A stretch of DNA of 47,950 nucleotides, from positions 1 to 47,950 of the forward strand of contig PDHQ01000266.1 of the NCBI GenBank assembly GCA_003339415.1, in the 5' to 3' direction. Below the pieces are notes generated by a model that did not search any database, had not been told where the DNA came from, and worked only from the letters and a program-made list of their open reading frames with translations. Source of the DNA: Ophiocordyceps camponoti-saundersi (nom. inval.) (Eukaryota > Ascomycota > Sordariomycetes > Hypocreales > Ophiocordycipitaceae). A program made the position numbers and the translations under genes. Shown piece by piece: positions 1 to 10,162 of the stretch; within the stretch, counting starts at the first letter, position 1, and each line of letters opens with the position of its first letter.

Positions 1-106
1 TTCGTCTTTTGCTTTTTCTTTTTTTTTTTTTTTCTTTTGCCCCCCCCCCCCCCCCCCCCGCCCCCCCCCCCCCCCTTTTTTTTTTTCCTTTTCCCCCCCC
101 CCCCCC
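1..106. repeat. Poly-T/poly-C low-complexity tract at the window edge
   Basis: The first ~106 bases are almost only homopolymers: a T run, then two C runs of about 18 and 15, then T and C again. No telomere-type TTAGGG/CCCTAA repeats are present, so this is not a chromosome end by sequence. Similar C/G runs of 8-14 occur elsewhere in spacers and introns of this window (near 1550, 1715, 1780, 26228, 28280). It may mark a contig edge where a hard-to-sequence tract stopped assembly. Confidence 0.8.
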
Positions 107-121
107 TAAAGGACAACAACG

Positions 122-1511
122 TCACAGGTTGTACATGCATCGGGTCATCATAGTAGGGAGACAAGTCCTAGACGCAAACTTGTCGCAGAGTAGCTTGAGA
201 GCCTTCTCCCGACCGAGAGCGTGGTTCTTGTCCTCGGCCGCGGGCGTAGGCCAGAATGGCCACCGGCTCTTCTCCGACTCGCTCATCGACGCCCACACGG
301 CCTCCGACTTGGCCTGGTCAAAGACAAAGTCGCAGCCGCAGACCTTGAAGAGACGGCTGAGCTTGCAGACGCCCTTGGCAGACCAGTCCTTGCTGGTCCA
401 CGCACCGCTTGGCTTCCACCACCACCAGCGACGTAGATCCAGGGCTTGGAGCCAAAGCGTCTCGCTGAGAACGCGCCCGTCCCGGCCTGAGGCGGCGTGC
501 ACGGGTCCGGCCGAGCCGTAGGCCGTGTGTACGACGAGCCGGTTGACGACAATGTCCACCGGCACCTCGTCGATCGTCGCCGTCGACGGGTCGTCGAGCG
601 GTGAGGCGAAGCACATCCGTAACGGCGGCGTCATGATGGCGGCCGCCATGAAAGTCGTCACCGGCGTCGACCCGGCAATCTCAAAGTTGGGCCGTGGCAG
701 CTGCTCGGCCGGCCCGATGATGGAAGGCCGGAAGATGAGCAGCTTGTCGGCCTGGCCGTGCTTCTCGAAACGGCTGATGAGCAGCCGCTCTGTCAGGTTC
801 TTGGCGTAGCTGTAAGGGTATAGGTAGTCGGCAAAGTTGAACTCGGGCGTCGTCCCGTACTCGCGGATGTCCGCCAGTTCCGCCTCGGCCGTCTCGACCA
901 TGGTCCGCAGCTGGTGCACCTTTTCCGTGATGACCGCCTCCGACCCGATGACGTTGCCTTTCAGGTCGCGCCGCAGAAACGTGCTGGAGTAGGCGGTGGA
1001 AACGTAGACGAAGCGCTCGAGATGTGACAGGGAGAGGACGAAGTCGGCAATGGCCAACGACGAGTAGATGATGACGTCGGCCACCGCGTGCAACGGCTTG
1101 ACCAGGTTGACCGTCGACGCAGCGTGAACCACCACCGACACCTTCTTGCGGAGCGTGTCGATCTGGTCTTCGCTGAGGCCGAGGTTCGGGTGCGTGATGT
1201 CGCCGTCAAAGACGGTGAGCCTCCCCGATTTTTGCAACGCCTCGACTTGGTCGCTGGAGAGATATTCGCTGCAGACCTGCCACATGCGTCTGTCGAGGTC
1301 CAACAGTCAGCTCATCTTTCCCCCTTCCTTTCAACACCCAATCACCGACTTACTTCTCACCACCTCGGGCCATGGCATAGACATGGCTGACCGGTGTATC
1401 CAGTAGCAGCCGGACGAGATAGGCCAGCCCAAGCATGCCGGTTGCGCCCGTACAAAAGACGGAGCGGTCCCGGTAAAAGTCCTGAACTTGGCTTGCAGGA
1501 TCGGCAGTCAT
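122..1511 (-). CDS. Fatty acyl-CoA / thioester reductase-like protein (NAD-binding 4, male-sterility family)
   Basis: Two exons, 1511-1354 and 1289-122, split by a 64-bp intron (GTAAGT donor, CTGAC branch, CAG acceptor); joined in phase they encode 441 aa. Residues 21-28 are TGATGMLG, the glycine-rich NADP-binding loop. VSTAY follows near residue 150, a YxxxK catalytic pair lies at Y212/K216, and an RPSIIG block comes downstream, as in fatty acyl-CoA reductases and thioester-reductase domains. The family uses NADPH to reduce an activated fatty acid to aldehyde or alcohol; the substrate here is unknown. There is no adenylation or carrier domain, so it is a free-standing reductase rather than an NRPS-like enzyme. 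The ATG at 1511 is chosen because it sits just before the Rossmann fold. The C-terminus is short for the family and ends only 121 bp from the window edge, so loss of a distal exon cannot be excluded. Confidence 0.8.
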
Positions 1512-1595
1512 GATGACGAACGGGCGATAACGCTGAAGAAAAAAAAAAAGGGGGGGGGGGGTCACTAAGGCAGAGACGGACGGGCTACCGAAGAG

Positions 1596-1606
1596 CTTTA
1601 TAAAGA
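1596..1606 (-). promoter_or_regulatory. Possible TATA box of the reductase gene
   Basis: A near-palindromic CTTTATAAAG lies about 88 bp upstream of the reductase ATG on the minus strand. The distance is plausible for a fungal TATA element. Position and sequence are the only support. Confidence 0.3.
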
Positions 1607-2778
1607 GAATGATGTCGCACGTCCGTCGCCGAGGACCAAGGATGAGACAAGCTTCGCTGCCGGCACGAGACATACCGATGAATACAATAACAAATGTGTC
1701 CTCCGCTCTCTGCCCCCCCCCCCCGTGCCACGAGGCTTCCTTCACCTCCGCCCCTCTCCCCCCTTCTCCTCTCTCGCTTCCCCCCCCCCTTTTTTTTCCT
1801 TTTGCTCAGGCTTGTACCGGCCCTGATTGACCCCGAAGTCACCTACCTAGCCAGGCGTCAATCCATCTTCGATCATGTAGTTAGTCTCCTATCTCTCGTT
1901 CGACCGTAGACGGGAAAGTTCCCCATGCGCTGGCGCCGTGCACGGTGGGGTTGGAAAAGCCGAAGCCGTCTAGTCTCACTCCAGTCACTCACTCACTCAC
2001 TCTCTCACTCCTTAACCCTGGCCAGCAATAATAAAAACCCCCTTTTTGCGGCCAAAGAGTTAAAACAAACCGCTGAATTCGCAACTGACAACTTGGCAAC
2101 GTCGTCTCATGACCTGCTTAGCAAGTCAATGCTGTTCGACCGGCTGTCACGAGGTTGCGATAGCCTCGCGCCATCTGTCCAAACCCCCCCCCCCTCCCTC
2201 GGCCTGCCCGAGAGATAGGGAGAAAGACACTAGTAAAAAAACATAGACGTCAATTCGGTTAGCCTTTGACGTGCGAGGCCGTCATTCCACGTGCGTGCAG
2301 ATACCCTCAATTGTCGTGCTATCGCAACTCCTGCTGGCTGGCTCGGGACTCTCGCTACCCCCTGGCGTCATGGACGGCGCCGAGCTTCATCGGGTCCGTC
2401 GAGGCTTCTTCTGCCAAGCACTCGACCGAGTCAGTGAAAGCATCACGCTATCCAGTCCATCGGCGCACCCGCAAAGGCCCCGGCCGGCGTTTTGGGCTCC
2501 TCATCTCAAACTCAAGTCATGAACAGAGTTGCCTCTCCCCGTGGGGGGGAGGGGGGGCAGTTATGACGTCTTTCGCGCCCCAATGTCGAACAGAGAGTGG
2601 TCTTTCAGTGTGATGCCAGTGCACTTTCTCCGCTATTCCTACAATTCATCCTTCTTTTCTAACTAGCAGACCTGGCTTTTTGCTTCTTCACTTGAAGGAA
2701 CTCGGCGTCAGGAAGCTGGGCAGCCACCACTTCCCTTTGCTCTTCTCTACCTCGCCTGTCTGTAATTTGTCAGTCTTG
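1607..2778. other. Gene-free spacer
   Basis: About 1.2 kb with C-rich runs (near 1711, 1779 and 2186), a short CACT repeat near 1984-2010 and a G-rich patch near 2545. Open frames here are short, overlap on both strands and show no recognisable domain. It probably holds the reductase promoter and the 3' region of the next gene. Confidence 0.5.
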
Positions 2779-5076
2779 TCATCGAGACGCAATGCTTTGT
2801 CGGCCGTAACTCACATCACTGCGCTCGGCCTCTTGCTTGGAGACGGGCTCGCTCGCTTGCGTGGAGACGGGGTCGCTCTCTTGCTTGGAGATGGGCTCGC
2901 TGGCTTGCTTGGAGACGGGCTCGCTCTCTTGCTTGGAAACGGGCTCACTCCTCTCTTCCTTGGAGACGGGCTCGCTCGCTTGCTTGAAGATAGGCTCGCT
3001 CTCTTGCTTAGAGATAGGCTCACTCCTCTCTTGCTTGGAGACGGGCTCACTCTCTTGCTTCGAGCTGGATCCGCTCTCTTGCTTGGCGACGGGCTCACTC
3101 TCTTGCTTGAAGATAGGCTCGCTCGCTTGCTTAGAGATAGGCTCGCTCGCTTGCCTAGAGATGGATCCGCCGCTCTCTTGCTTCGAGATGCCATCCCTTG
3201 CCTCAGCATTGTTCTTCGCGCCGTCCACAGATTTGGCATCGCCCACCTTGGACAGCTGGTGAGAACGCTTGATGGTGCGCATGCCGTCAACCGTGGCAAC
3301 CCACCCAACCTCCTTCTCCTTCTCCTTCTCCTTCCTGACATCTTTGCCCTGTTGCGCCACCGCCTTCACACTCTCATCCAGAGCCTTCGGCGTCCTGCTC
3401 TGATCGCTCCCTTTAGACTTTTCCACGCCTACCATCGCCAACACCGACGAAGCCGTGTCTCTGTCACGTTCTGCCGTAGCCGCTACCTCTATGCATCTTC
3501 TTTTGGCCATTTTGTTTCGGATTCGTGAGACGATTGCTGAAGCGTCGTCTGTGGCGCCTCCATCCTTCTGAGACGTAGAGGCTACCCCTTCTTTGGCCTG
3601 ATCATTGGGCCGGCTTTCAGGCTTGTCCTCGATAGGAGTCTCGCGCTTGGCTTCAATTCGAGCCTGGGGATTCACCTTTGGCTTGATCACAGTTCGAGCC
3701 TGAGGATTTTCAACCCGAGCTTGAGGATTCTCCGACTCTGACTTGGTATCAACTCGAGGCTGAGGATTCGCCGCCTCTGATTTGGTCTCAACCCGAGCCT
3801 TGGGACTGGCCTCTGACTTGGTCACAACTCGACCCTCAGGCTTCGTCTCTACACGAATCTCGGGCTTCGTCTCGACACGAACCTCGGGCTTCGTCTCGAC
3901 ACGGATTTTGGCCTCCGTCTCGGCCTTGGTACCAACCCGACCCGACTCGGCCTGAACATCAGTCCGAGCCTCAGGCTTAGCCTCAACTCGAGCCCCGGCC
4001 CCAACCACGCCTAGCTCGTCCGCCCCGTCCAAGCTCGAGTCCGGCTCCCAGTCAAAGGTGCGCTCGGGTAGCGGAGCAGACAAAGACGCCATCACGCGTA
4101 TCACCTTGTTCGCGCCTTGGATCTCGAATTCCTTCTGCCTCCTCTCCTTCTCCAGGATCGTCCTCTGCTCCAGTAGCAGCAGTTCATTTCTCTCGGTGGC
4201 AATACGCTGCAGTACGTTGTCGGCCTCCAATTGGCTTGCGCGCTTGCTGCCCTCGATCTCCTCGATGACCCTGTTTATCCTGTGCCGGAGCTTGGACACC
4301 TTGTCTCCACGTACCAGATCCCTGAAAATAGAGAGTAGAGCCTCGGCCGAGGACAAAAATTCGTCCACCTTCCACGTCTCAACGACTAGACGGTGAACAC
4401 AAGTATGGCGGATGTCGCTAACGTTGGAGAAAATCTGTCGGTATGGCCTCGCCGACTTGTTGAAATCGGGGAAGCGGCTCCTCCTCCGCGAAAACTCGTC
4501 CATCCAACGATGCAGCTCTACTGCCTCTGCGTACTCCCACTTGTTCTGCTCGAGCACGTCGGGCATACTCCGCTTGCAGAAGTCGAAGCATGCTCCCTCT
4601 AGTAGCTGCTGAAGATGCGTCAAGAGCTGCTGCTGCGCAGGCAGGGGAAGGTAGGTAGTCATGGCTGGTACTATAGTGTCGGGCGGAGGCGTCGCGGGAG
4701 CGGGCATCACAATGGGTCCTGGCGCCGCTAGGGGGCCCATCCACACGACGGAGGTCGGTACCGTGACATTTCTCGGCATCTCGACGGTGTCAGATGTCGC
4801 CGGCGTTTCGGCGGCAATCGTGGGAGTCGTGGGAGTCGCGGGAGTCGCTGCAGTCGCGGGAGTCGCTGCAGTCGCGGGAGTCGCTGCAGTCGCGGGAGTC
4901 GCTGCAGTCGCTGGAGTCGCGGGAGTCGTAGGAGTCGCGGGAGTCGCGAGAGTCGACGGAGTCTTCGTCATCGATGATTTGGCGACTTCAATTATATCCG
5001 ACGTGAAAGTCGTGCCACTGGCAACCACAGCCTCATCATCTGCTTCAAAACCGCAGTCAGCACTGATGCATCGCAC
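2779..5076 (-). CDS. Large low-complexity/coiled-coil protein of unknown function (possibly second exon of a longer gene)
   Basis: An uninterrupted frame of up to 765 codons. Three parts are visible. First is an Ala-Thr-Pro tandem region (about residues 40-85), encoded by 9/18-bp DNA repeats. The middle is charged and helical (about 150-310): it contains WEYAEAVELHRWMDEF, an IRHTCVHRL segment and a likely coiled coil rich in E/R/L; this resembles a fungus-specific family of unknown function. The C-terminal half is very repetitive, with ETKPE(V/I)RV-like repeats and then about 20 copies of a 7-8 residue SKQ(E/A)SEP unit. The frame opens on GTG and its first ATG comes only about 36 codons in, which suggests the true 5' end is spliced from the reading frame at 5103-5796 (63-bp intron 5040-5102). 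I see no catalytic motif. Confidence 0.6.
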   Translation of the reverse strand: MRCISADCGFEADDEAVVASGTTFTSDIIEVAKSSMTKTPSTLATPATPTTPATPATAATPATAATPATAATPATAATPATPTTPTIAAETPATSDTVEMPRNVTVPTSVVWMGPLAAPGPIVMPAPATPPPDTIVPAMTTYLPLPAQQQLLTHLQQLLEGACFDFCKRSMPDVLEQNKWEYAEAVELHRWMDEFSRRRSRFPDFNKSARPYRQIFSNVSDIRHTCVHRLVVETWKVDEFLSSAEALLSIFRDLVRGDKVSKLRHRINRVIEEIEGSKRASQLEADNVLQRIATERNELLLLEQRTILEKERRQKEFEIQGANKVIRVMASLSAPLPERTFDWEPDSSLDGADELGVVGAGARVEAKPEARTDVQAESGRVGTKAETEAKIRVETKPEVRVETKPEIRVETKPEGRVVTKSEASPKARVETKSEAANPQPRVDTKSESENPQARVENPQARTVIKPKVNPQARIEAKRETPIEDKPESRPNDQAKEGVASTSQKDGGATDDASAIVSRIRNKMAKRRCIEVAATAERDRDTASSVLAMVGVEKSKGSDQSRTPKALDESVKAVAQQGKDVRKEKEKEKEVGWVATVDGMRTIKRSHQLSKVGDAKSVDGAKNNAEARDGISKQESGGSISRQASEPISKQASEPIFKQESEPVAKQESGSSSKQESEPVSKQERSEPISKQESEPIFKQASEPVSKEERSEPVSKQESEPVSKQASEPISKQESDPVSTQASEPVSKQEAERSDVSYGRQSIASR
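2836..3183 (-). repeat. Coding tandem repeat (SKQxSEP units)
   Basis: A block of 21-24-bp imperfect repeats encodes serial SKQESEP, SKQASEP and SKQERSEP units in the C-terminal part of the unknown protein. Copies differ mainly by E/A and V/I swaps. Such in-frame minisatellites commonly vary in copy number between strains. Confidence 0.8.
4811..4962 (-). repeat. Coding tandem repeat (Ala-Thr-Pro units)
   Basis: A 9/18-bp DNA repeat of the GTCGCGGGA/GTCGCTGCA type on the plus strand encodes ATPAT(A/P) units on the minus strand. All units keep the frame open. It forms a Thr/Pro-rich linker near the N-terminus of the large unknown protein. Confidence 0.8.
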
Positions 5077-5097
5077 ACAAATGAAGCCTTCAAATTA

Positions 5098-5796
5098 CTA
5101 ACTCGCCAAGTCGTCGGGCTCGCGGGAGAGTTGAGACTCTAACGCCTCCATAGCCTGCTGCGTCTGGGTCTTGGTCTTGGCGGAAGCCTCTTCGCCGTCA
5201 GACTTGGCGAAGAGTGCTTTGTCGAGATCGGGGAAGCGAGCTTTGGCGTTTTCGGACGATTCGAAGATGCCATGGCCAAGCAGGTCCATCGCCACCTGCG
5301 ACAGCACCGCCAACTTGTATTTTCGCAGAAGGAGGCTGACGTGCCTGTCAGTCCTGTGCTTCTCAATCACCTTCCGCACTATCTTGAGTTTGCGAATTAT
5401 TCCGTTGGAGCCTTGAAAGATGTTCCTCAAGTGAATGTAAACCAACTTCTCGGTGTCGTGTTTCTGTTTCGGCGTTTGAGCCGCGTTTTCGCCCTTCGCC
5501 TCATCTTCAGCAGCCTCAACCTTTGGCGGCTTGCGGGGAGAACTGGACTCGACCACGCTGGGCGGCACTTTGGCCTCCGATGTTCGCGCTGCCTGTGCTT
5601 GCTCACTGTAGAGCCGGGCCTTTACTCCTCGCGAGGCGGCGAGGCTTCCGCGCCACGGGCGTGAGAGACAACTTGTGTATCCCAGTCCGCCATCTCGCCA
5701 CCAGTAGGCAGTCGGTTTTCCCCTGTAAAGACTGTATACACAGGAGCGCATAACAGCTGCTCTGGGAAGTGACCTCGACGTCACCTCTCTCCACAT
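5098..5796 (-). CDS. Unknown protein with mitochondrial-type N-terminus (possibly first exon of the 2779-5076 gene)
   Basis: A 232-codon ATG-started frame. The first ~65 residues are rich in Arg, Ser and Ala with almost no acidic residues, resembling a mitochondrial presequence. A charged linker (about 70-115) follows. A conserved-looking helical block (about 118-185) contains LVYIHLRNIFQGSNGIIRK and HRTDRHVSLLLRKYKL. The frame ends with TAG 22 bp before the next frame starts. A donor GTTAGT (5102-5097) overlaps that stop. An intron to 5040 (CTGAC branch, CAG acceptor) would skip the stop and continue in phase, giving one 984-aa protein. The alternative is two separate proteins. I do not recognise the family. 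Confidence 0.55.
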   Translation of the reverse strand: MWREVTSRSLPRAAVMRSCVYSLYRGKPTAYWWRDGGLGYTSCLSRPWRGSLAASRGVKARLYSEQAQAARTSEAKVPPSVVESSSPRKPPKVEAAEDEAKGENAAQTPKQKHDTEKLVYIHLRNIFQGSNGIIRKLKIVRKVIEKHRTDRHVSLLLRKYKLAVLSQVAMDLLGHGIFESSENAKARFPDLDKALFAKSDGEEASAKTKTQTQQAMEALESQLSREPDDLAS

Positions 5797-6424
5797 ATTT
5801 CGAGCATTGAGCGGGCAGAGTCGGACGCTGGACAGTCAGTCGCTGGAGAGAGATAGATGATGGCTGTAGGCTGATTTTTTCTTGCATCTTTTTTTTCTCT
5901 TATCGTCGATAACGCTTTCTTTATCGGAGCTCTGCCATTCGCTAGTCTTTCTAGCCAATCACGGAGCACGGAACAAAACCTCCTTTTCCCGTCTTAGAGT
6001 CTCTCTCCCCCCCCCTCTTATCTGGCATGGGCTTCTTCTACATACATACGTGCCCCTACATGTCTGGGCGCAGTTATTGGCTTCATTCTCCGAGACTGTC
6101 TCTACAGTAGCAACAATCGACAACAAGCCTCTTTATCTCCCTCTCTTCAGCATCATGTCCTCGGAAATTCTGGTTACTTAGCATCTCAAAATAGATTACT
6201 AATACGTGCATACATACACACCGTGCACCAGCATCTAGAACCCCTAATCCTGTCAGTAGAGCTGTCAACCCCTTGCTTAACAAGTTAACCCACATGAATT
6301 AAACCCCCCTTTCTCCCTCATCCAAAGTGCCTGAAGAGTGCTTACCTCGGTAGTCAGTTATATACTGGTAACTACGGGACGTGCCCTCGGCTAAGTTACC
6401 AGACACCTTTCACCAAACCCAACT
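5797..6424. other. Gene-free spacer between two minus-strand genes
   Basis: About 630 bp with pyrimidine-rich stretches near 5885-5935 and 6001-6016. It should contain the promoter of the 5796 gene and the 3' UTR of the DUF6536 gene. No other structure is visible. Confidence 0.4.
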
Positions 6425-8850
6425 CTACCGATACACCATCCCCTCAACCGGCTCCCTCACCTCATCAACCGGAGCCGTCGTAAAAGCACACCTCCCAACT
6501 CCGCCCGTCTGCTCCACGACACCCCACTGAACCGGTAAGAGGTAGCCCTCATCGCGATCCTCTGCCAAAACGTGGCACGCGGCACCGATAGCCCGACTAT
6601 TCGTCCCGACCATTCTCATCGTTCCATCGTACCGGCGGAACCCCAACGCGACAATGGCCAATACCAGAGCCACTCCCATTACCATGGCTGCCAGCGCTTT
6701 AGACTTGCATCTTGCGTAGTAGGAAAGGGGTGAGGTGACATACTAGTGACGATGGCGGCGGGACTGTAGGCGCATGACGAAAACGAGGCCTCTGTGTCCA
6801 CCGTGCCGTCGGGATAAAACGCAGTGACCCTGGCCATGAACAGGCTCTGGCTTAGGAGGAAATGCATCAGGCCCGACGTTGCATACAACGGCACGCCGTA
6901 CCTCAGCGGCAGCGAGATGAAGTAGCTCGACCTCTGAATCCCAATGGGCTCCGAAACTCGCAGCGGCTTGTGCTTTTCTCTCTTATACATCAGGCTGAAC
7001 TCGCGCTGAACGAGAAAGGTGCTCAGCATGGCGTTGTAGAGCATATAGATGACGGAGATGAGCAGCTGTGGGAGGTTAGCGAGCAGGACACTCGAGATGA
7101 GTCCGGCCGGGTCTTGACGAGGCAGTCTCGTCACGAGAAACGTTAAAGGCGTCGTGGCTCCGAAGCCGAGCGACATGAGGCTACGCATATCTGTTGGCAC
7201 GTTGCGCCACCTGAGGCAAACTACTGCCGCGTCCAACAGGGGCCCTCCGGCAGCAATAGTACACAAGCACCTAGGTGACGCTCGTTGTCAGCATGGGTAT
7301 TCAACAGCTCGACCGAGGTTTCTCTCGTGCTCAACCTACAGTACGATTAACAAGGTCCATCGTCTCCAGCTGGCGGCTTGCATCCACAGCCGCGGCTGTT
7401 TTCGAAACTCTCTCGGGGATGTCTGCGGGATAGGGTCGACCGACTTCCAGAATTTCCACCTATGGCAACGCCGTCTCAGGAAGTCATATTTTGTGGCAAG
7501 ACATATGTTGATTGTCGACTCGTCAGGTTTACGCATAAAGGAGGCAATGGCGTCTCCGAGCGTGTATAGAGGCTGACCATCGCTTGTCTCCGGATCCTTG
7601 CCATTCCTCGACCCCCAAGACCATACCATGACACCCACCTTGATGAGGTTCATGAGACATATCGTGATCATGATAGGAGGTGAGTACTGGAAGCGACAGG
7701 TAAGTCGAATGTCGCTCGGCTCCTGCACGAGGCAGCCAGAGACTTGGTAACGAGGAGGCCCGAGATACCAGTTCGTCACCGGGCGCGGCGGAGACTGCGC
7801 GACGAAATATCCCGTTCCGTTACCCAGCGCCCACATGTTCTTTCCCCAGTCATCCCAGCGTGGCACAATGTATGCGTACATCAGGAGGCTATCGTCGGCC
7901 GCACTCTGTACCGAGGCGTTGCCGACCAAGACGATGACATTGCCTTGCGGTTTCCAGTAGTCGTCGTAAAGCTCGAAGCAGGAGGAAACATTGAGCCGTC
8001 GGTACGCAGCTGCGCTCTGCTGAAGATCCTGAACAACATGAGTGTAGTTGACATAATCGGGGCTGACGCGAGACTCGTTCCAGGCCGGATCGCCGGCGGC
8101 TCGCGCATCGGCGGCGGTCAAATTCCATGAGCTTCCGCGTAGGAAGCTATCTTTGACGACGATGACGGCATAGCTGCTTGACGACAATGACTGAAAGACG
8201 GCCGAGTTGTAACTGATCCGTGATTGTCAGACACTGCATAAGGCTAAGGAAAGGCCAACGTACATTAGGTGAACAGGAATGGAGCTCAGCGCAAGGAGTA
8301 TCCAGGCCAAAAGGCGACGACGGGTCAGATATTTGAGGTTCCGTAGACTGGGGACGCCAATATCCATCCATCTTCCCTGCTGGTGAGCGACGTCGACATT
8401 GGCTCTCGTCGGCGCCGCCTGCAGCTGCATGCAGTAGTTACTTGCGCTGAGCATGCCGGTGCTGAGTAGGTTGATTACCAGATGGAGGGACTGATTGAGT
8501 CTCTTGACGGTCTCGCAGTCTCCTTGGTAAATCAGACCGATACCGCGATCGCTTCCATACTTGGTGATGCCAAAGATTGTGAAGAAAATATTTGTGACCA
8601 TGATGAGGCAGACGATGATGATTTGAAGCATCAGCGCGCGAGAGCGACGAGAAATCCAGATGCGCCATGACTTGGTCTCGTCGTCGTCAATACTGGGAAA
8701 CCAGCTCGACAGAAGAGAACGGCGAGCGAATCGAGTGACGCGGAAGCTTTCAGCCGCCGGCTGCTTCAGCGAGACATGTTTGTCGTCTTCAAGGGGGGGA
8801 GGATCACAGCCATGCTCTATAGTAGATTGGGCAGGTGAAACTTGTGCCAT
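6425..8850 (-). CDS. DUF6536-family multi-pass membrane protein
   Basis: Four exons: 8850-8264, 8212-7340, 7270-6744 and 6687-6425. The introns (51, 69 and 56 bp) have GTACGT, GTAGGT and GTATGT donors and AG acceptors, and all junctions keep phase, giving 749 aa. The N-terminus is cytosolic-looking and charged. A first membrane helix (LQIIIVCLIMVTNIFF) follows, and then the stretch GDC..VKRLN..LHLVINLLSTGMLSASNYCMQ, which I associate with the fungal DUF6536 family. The middle part is N-glycosylation-rich and probably extracellular (several NxS/T). Further helices lie in exons 2-4, ending in a VALVLAIVALGFRR helix and a soluble tail. Function is unknown; the family is fungal, often found in accessory regions, and of unproven role. 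Confidence 0.85.
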
Positions 8851-9582
8851 GCGGTCTGTGGCCTTGCCGAACTTTGCTTAAGAGATTTTGCATACTTCGA
8901 CACGCTGAAAGATGCGGAGAACGTCGAGCATATTGGAGGGGTCACGCATTCTCGCTGATCGACCTGCCGGGGGATGGTAAGGGACTCGACATGTTGTGCC
9001 ACAACAGCTTGCTTCCCATCGTTGGTGGAATCCGATTATTCTGTCAGCCAATGTCTCAGAGCCTAACTCCGAGAGAGAGGATCTGCATCAGATAGGCGGG
9101 CTCACTGTGTAGAGCCACCTGCGCAGAGTTAGAGCTGAGAGACAGAAGAGGTCAGCCGCCAAGATAAACTGCAGCCTGCTTGCCGGTCGAGATATAAGTA
9201 GGTATTGGAAGACGGTAGTTTCGTAGTCCAGCCAGAGAGTGTATTTCTTCCGTAATAGAACATCTATGGGCAAAAAGCAAAGCAATCTCACAAAGCGAAC
9301 AACTGAAGCCATGAGGGGTTTTCACGTGAAGGCTTCAAGAGAGGTTCGACATACAATTTGCACCAAACCGAGCTGACAGCCCCGCAATTGTAATTAAGCG
9401 AGTTTATGCATGTTTCGCGCAACTAATCTATTTTTTCCATCTCTGCACCCCTTATGCGTGGGAATAAAATTTTCCATCTTCCTCATCAACGGTCCTCTTC
9501 CCATCTTCTCCTGACCCCCGGAAAATTCTTCTCTCTCCTCTCAGCCAAAAAGCTCTCTTCTCTCCTCTTCCACTCGCCCATC
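8851..9582. other. Divergent promoter region
   Basis: This 730-bp spacer separates the starts of the DUF6536 gene (-) and the RRM gene (+), so it must carry both promoters. A pyrimidine-rich tract (about 9486-9580) runs up to the RRM start codon, a common feature of fungal core promoters. A minus-strand frame at 9088-9312 looks hydrophobic but has no recognisable domain. Confidence 0.5.
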
Positions 9583-10162
9583 ATGTCTCGCCTCATGTTC
9601 GCAAGCTTCCGTCGTCAGTTCACCACGGGAAGGTCTCTGTTGAACCAGGATTATCAATCCCGAGTCTTCGTTGGGTTCGTTCTCGTGCCCGTGCTTGGCA
9701 TCATCTATGCAAGCTACTAACATCCTCTCAGAGGCCTCGCATGGGGGATCCGTGCTCCTCAGCTGAGAGAGACGTTCGCCAAGTTCGGAAACGTCACCGA
9801 CGTGGTACGTTCCCGTGGCTTGCGCGCTGCTCGAGCCTGCGACTGACGTGATGAGCGTCGGAACACAGAACATCGTCACCGACCCAGTCAGCGGTCGTAG
9901 CAAAGGTTTCGGCTTTGTTCAGTATGAAGAGATCTCTCACGCCGAGACGGCGGTCCACGAGGGCAATGGCATGGAGTAAGATGGGAGCTTCCGTCCCATT
10001 CAACATCGTCGCGCCGTGCTAACACCCATGACCAGACTTGAAGGCCGATCCATCAGCGTCCAACCGGTAGGCAATAACCAAGTCCGCACGCTTGTCTCGG
10101 ACATGCTAACGACGAGTGTTTAGTGTAACCTCCCGAGAAATCGCGACGCTCCGCCATCCTAA
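9583..10162 (+). CDS. Small RRM RNA-binding protein, probably mitochondrial
   Basis: Five exons: 9583-9674, 9732-9804, 9869-9975, 10036-10066 and 10124-10162. All introns are 57-64 bp with GT..AG ends (GTTCGT, GTACGT, GTAAGA, GTAGGC donors), and joined they give 113 aa. The product is essentially one RNA recognition motif: RVFVGGLAW (RNP2) at residues ~27-35 and SKGFGFVQY (RNP1) further on, ending in EGRSISVQP. The first ~25 residues (Arg/Ser/Phe-rich, no acidic residue before the RRM) resemble a mitochondrial targeting peptide. It is comparable to small glycine-rich or organellar RRM proteins, but there is no glycine-rich tail. The first intron splits RNP2. If it is retained, the frame stays open for 45 codons and ends at 9720. 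Confidence 0.85.

Noticed and set aside
122..1511. Reductase as the tail of an NRPS/PKS megasynthase
   Set aside because: The Rossmann fold begins about 20 residues after an ATG and no adenylation, carrier or ketosynthase sequence lies upstream.
2680..3528. Plus-strand 282-codon Leu/Gly/Asp repeat frame
   Set aside because: Antisense shadow of the SKQxSEP repeat; periodic only because the coding repeat is.
9454..9720. 88-codon frame as a gene of its own
   Set aside because: It is exon 1 of the RRM gene read through its first intron, with upstream non-coding codons.
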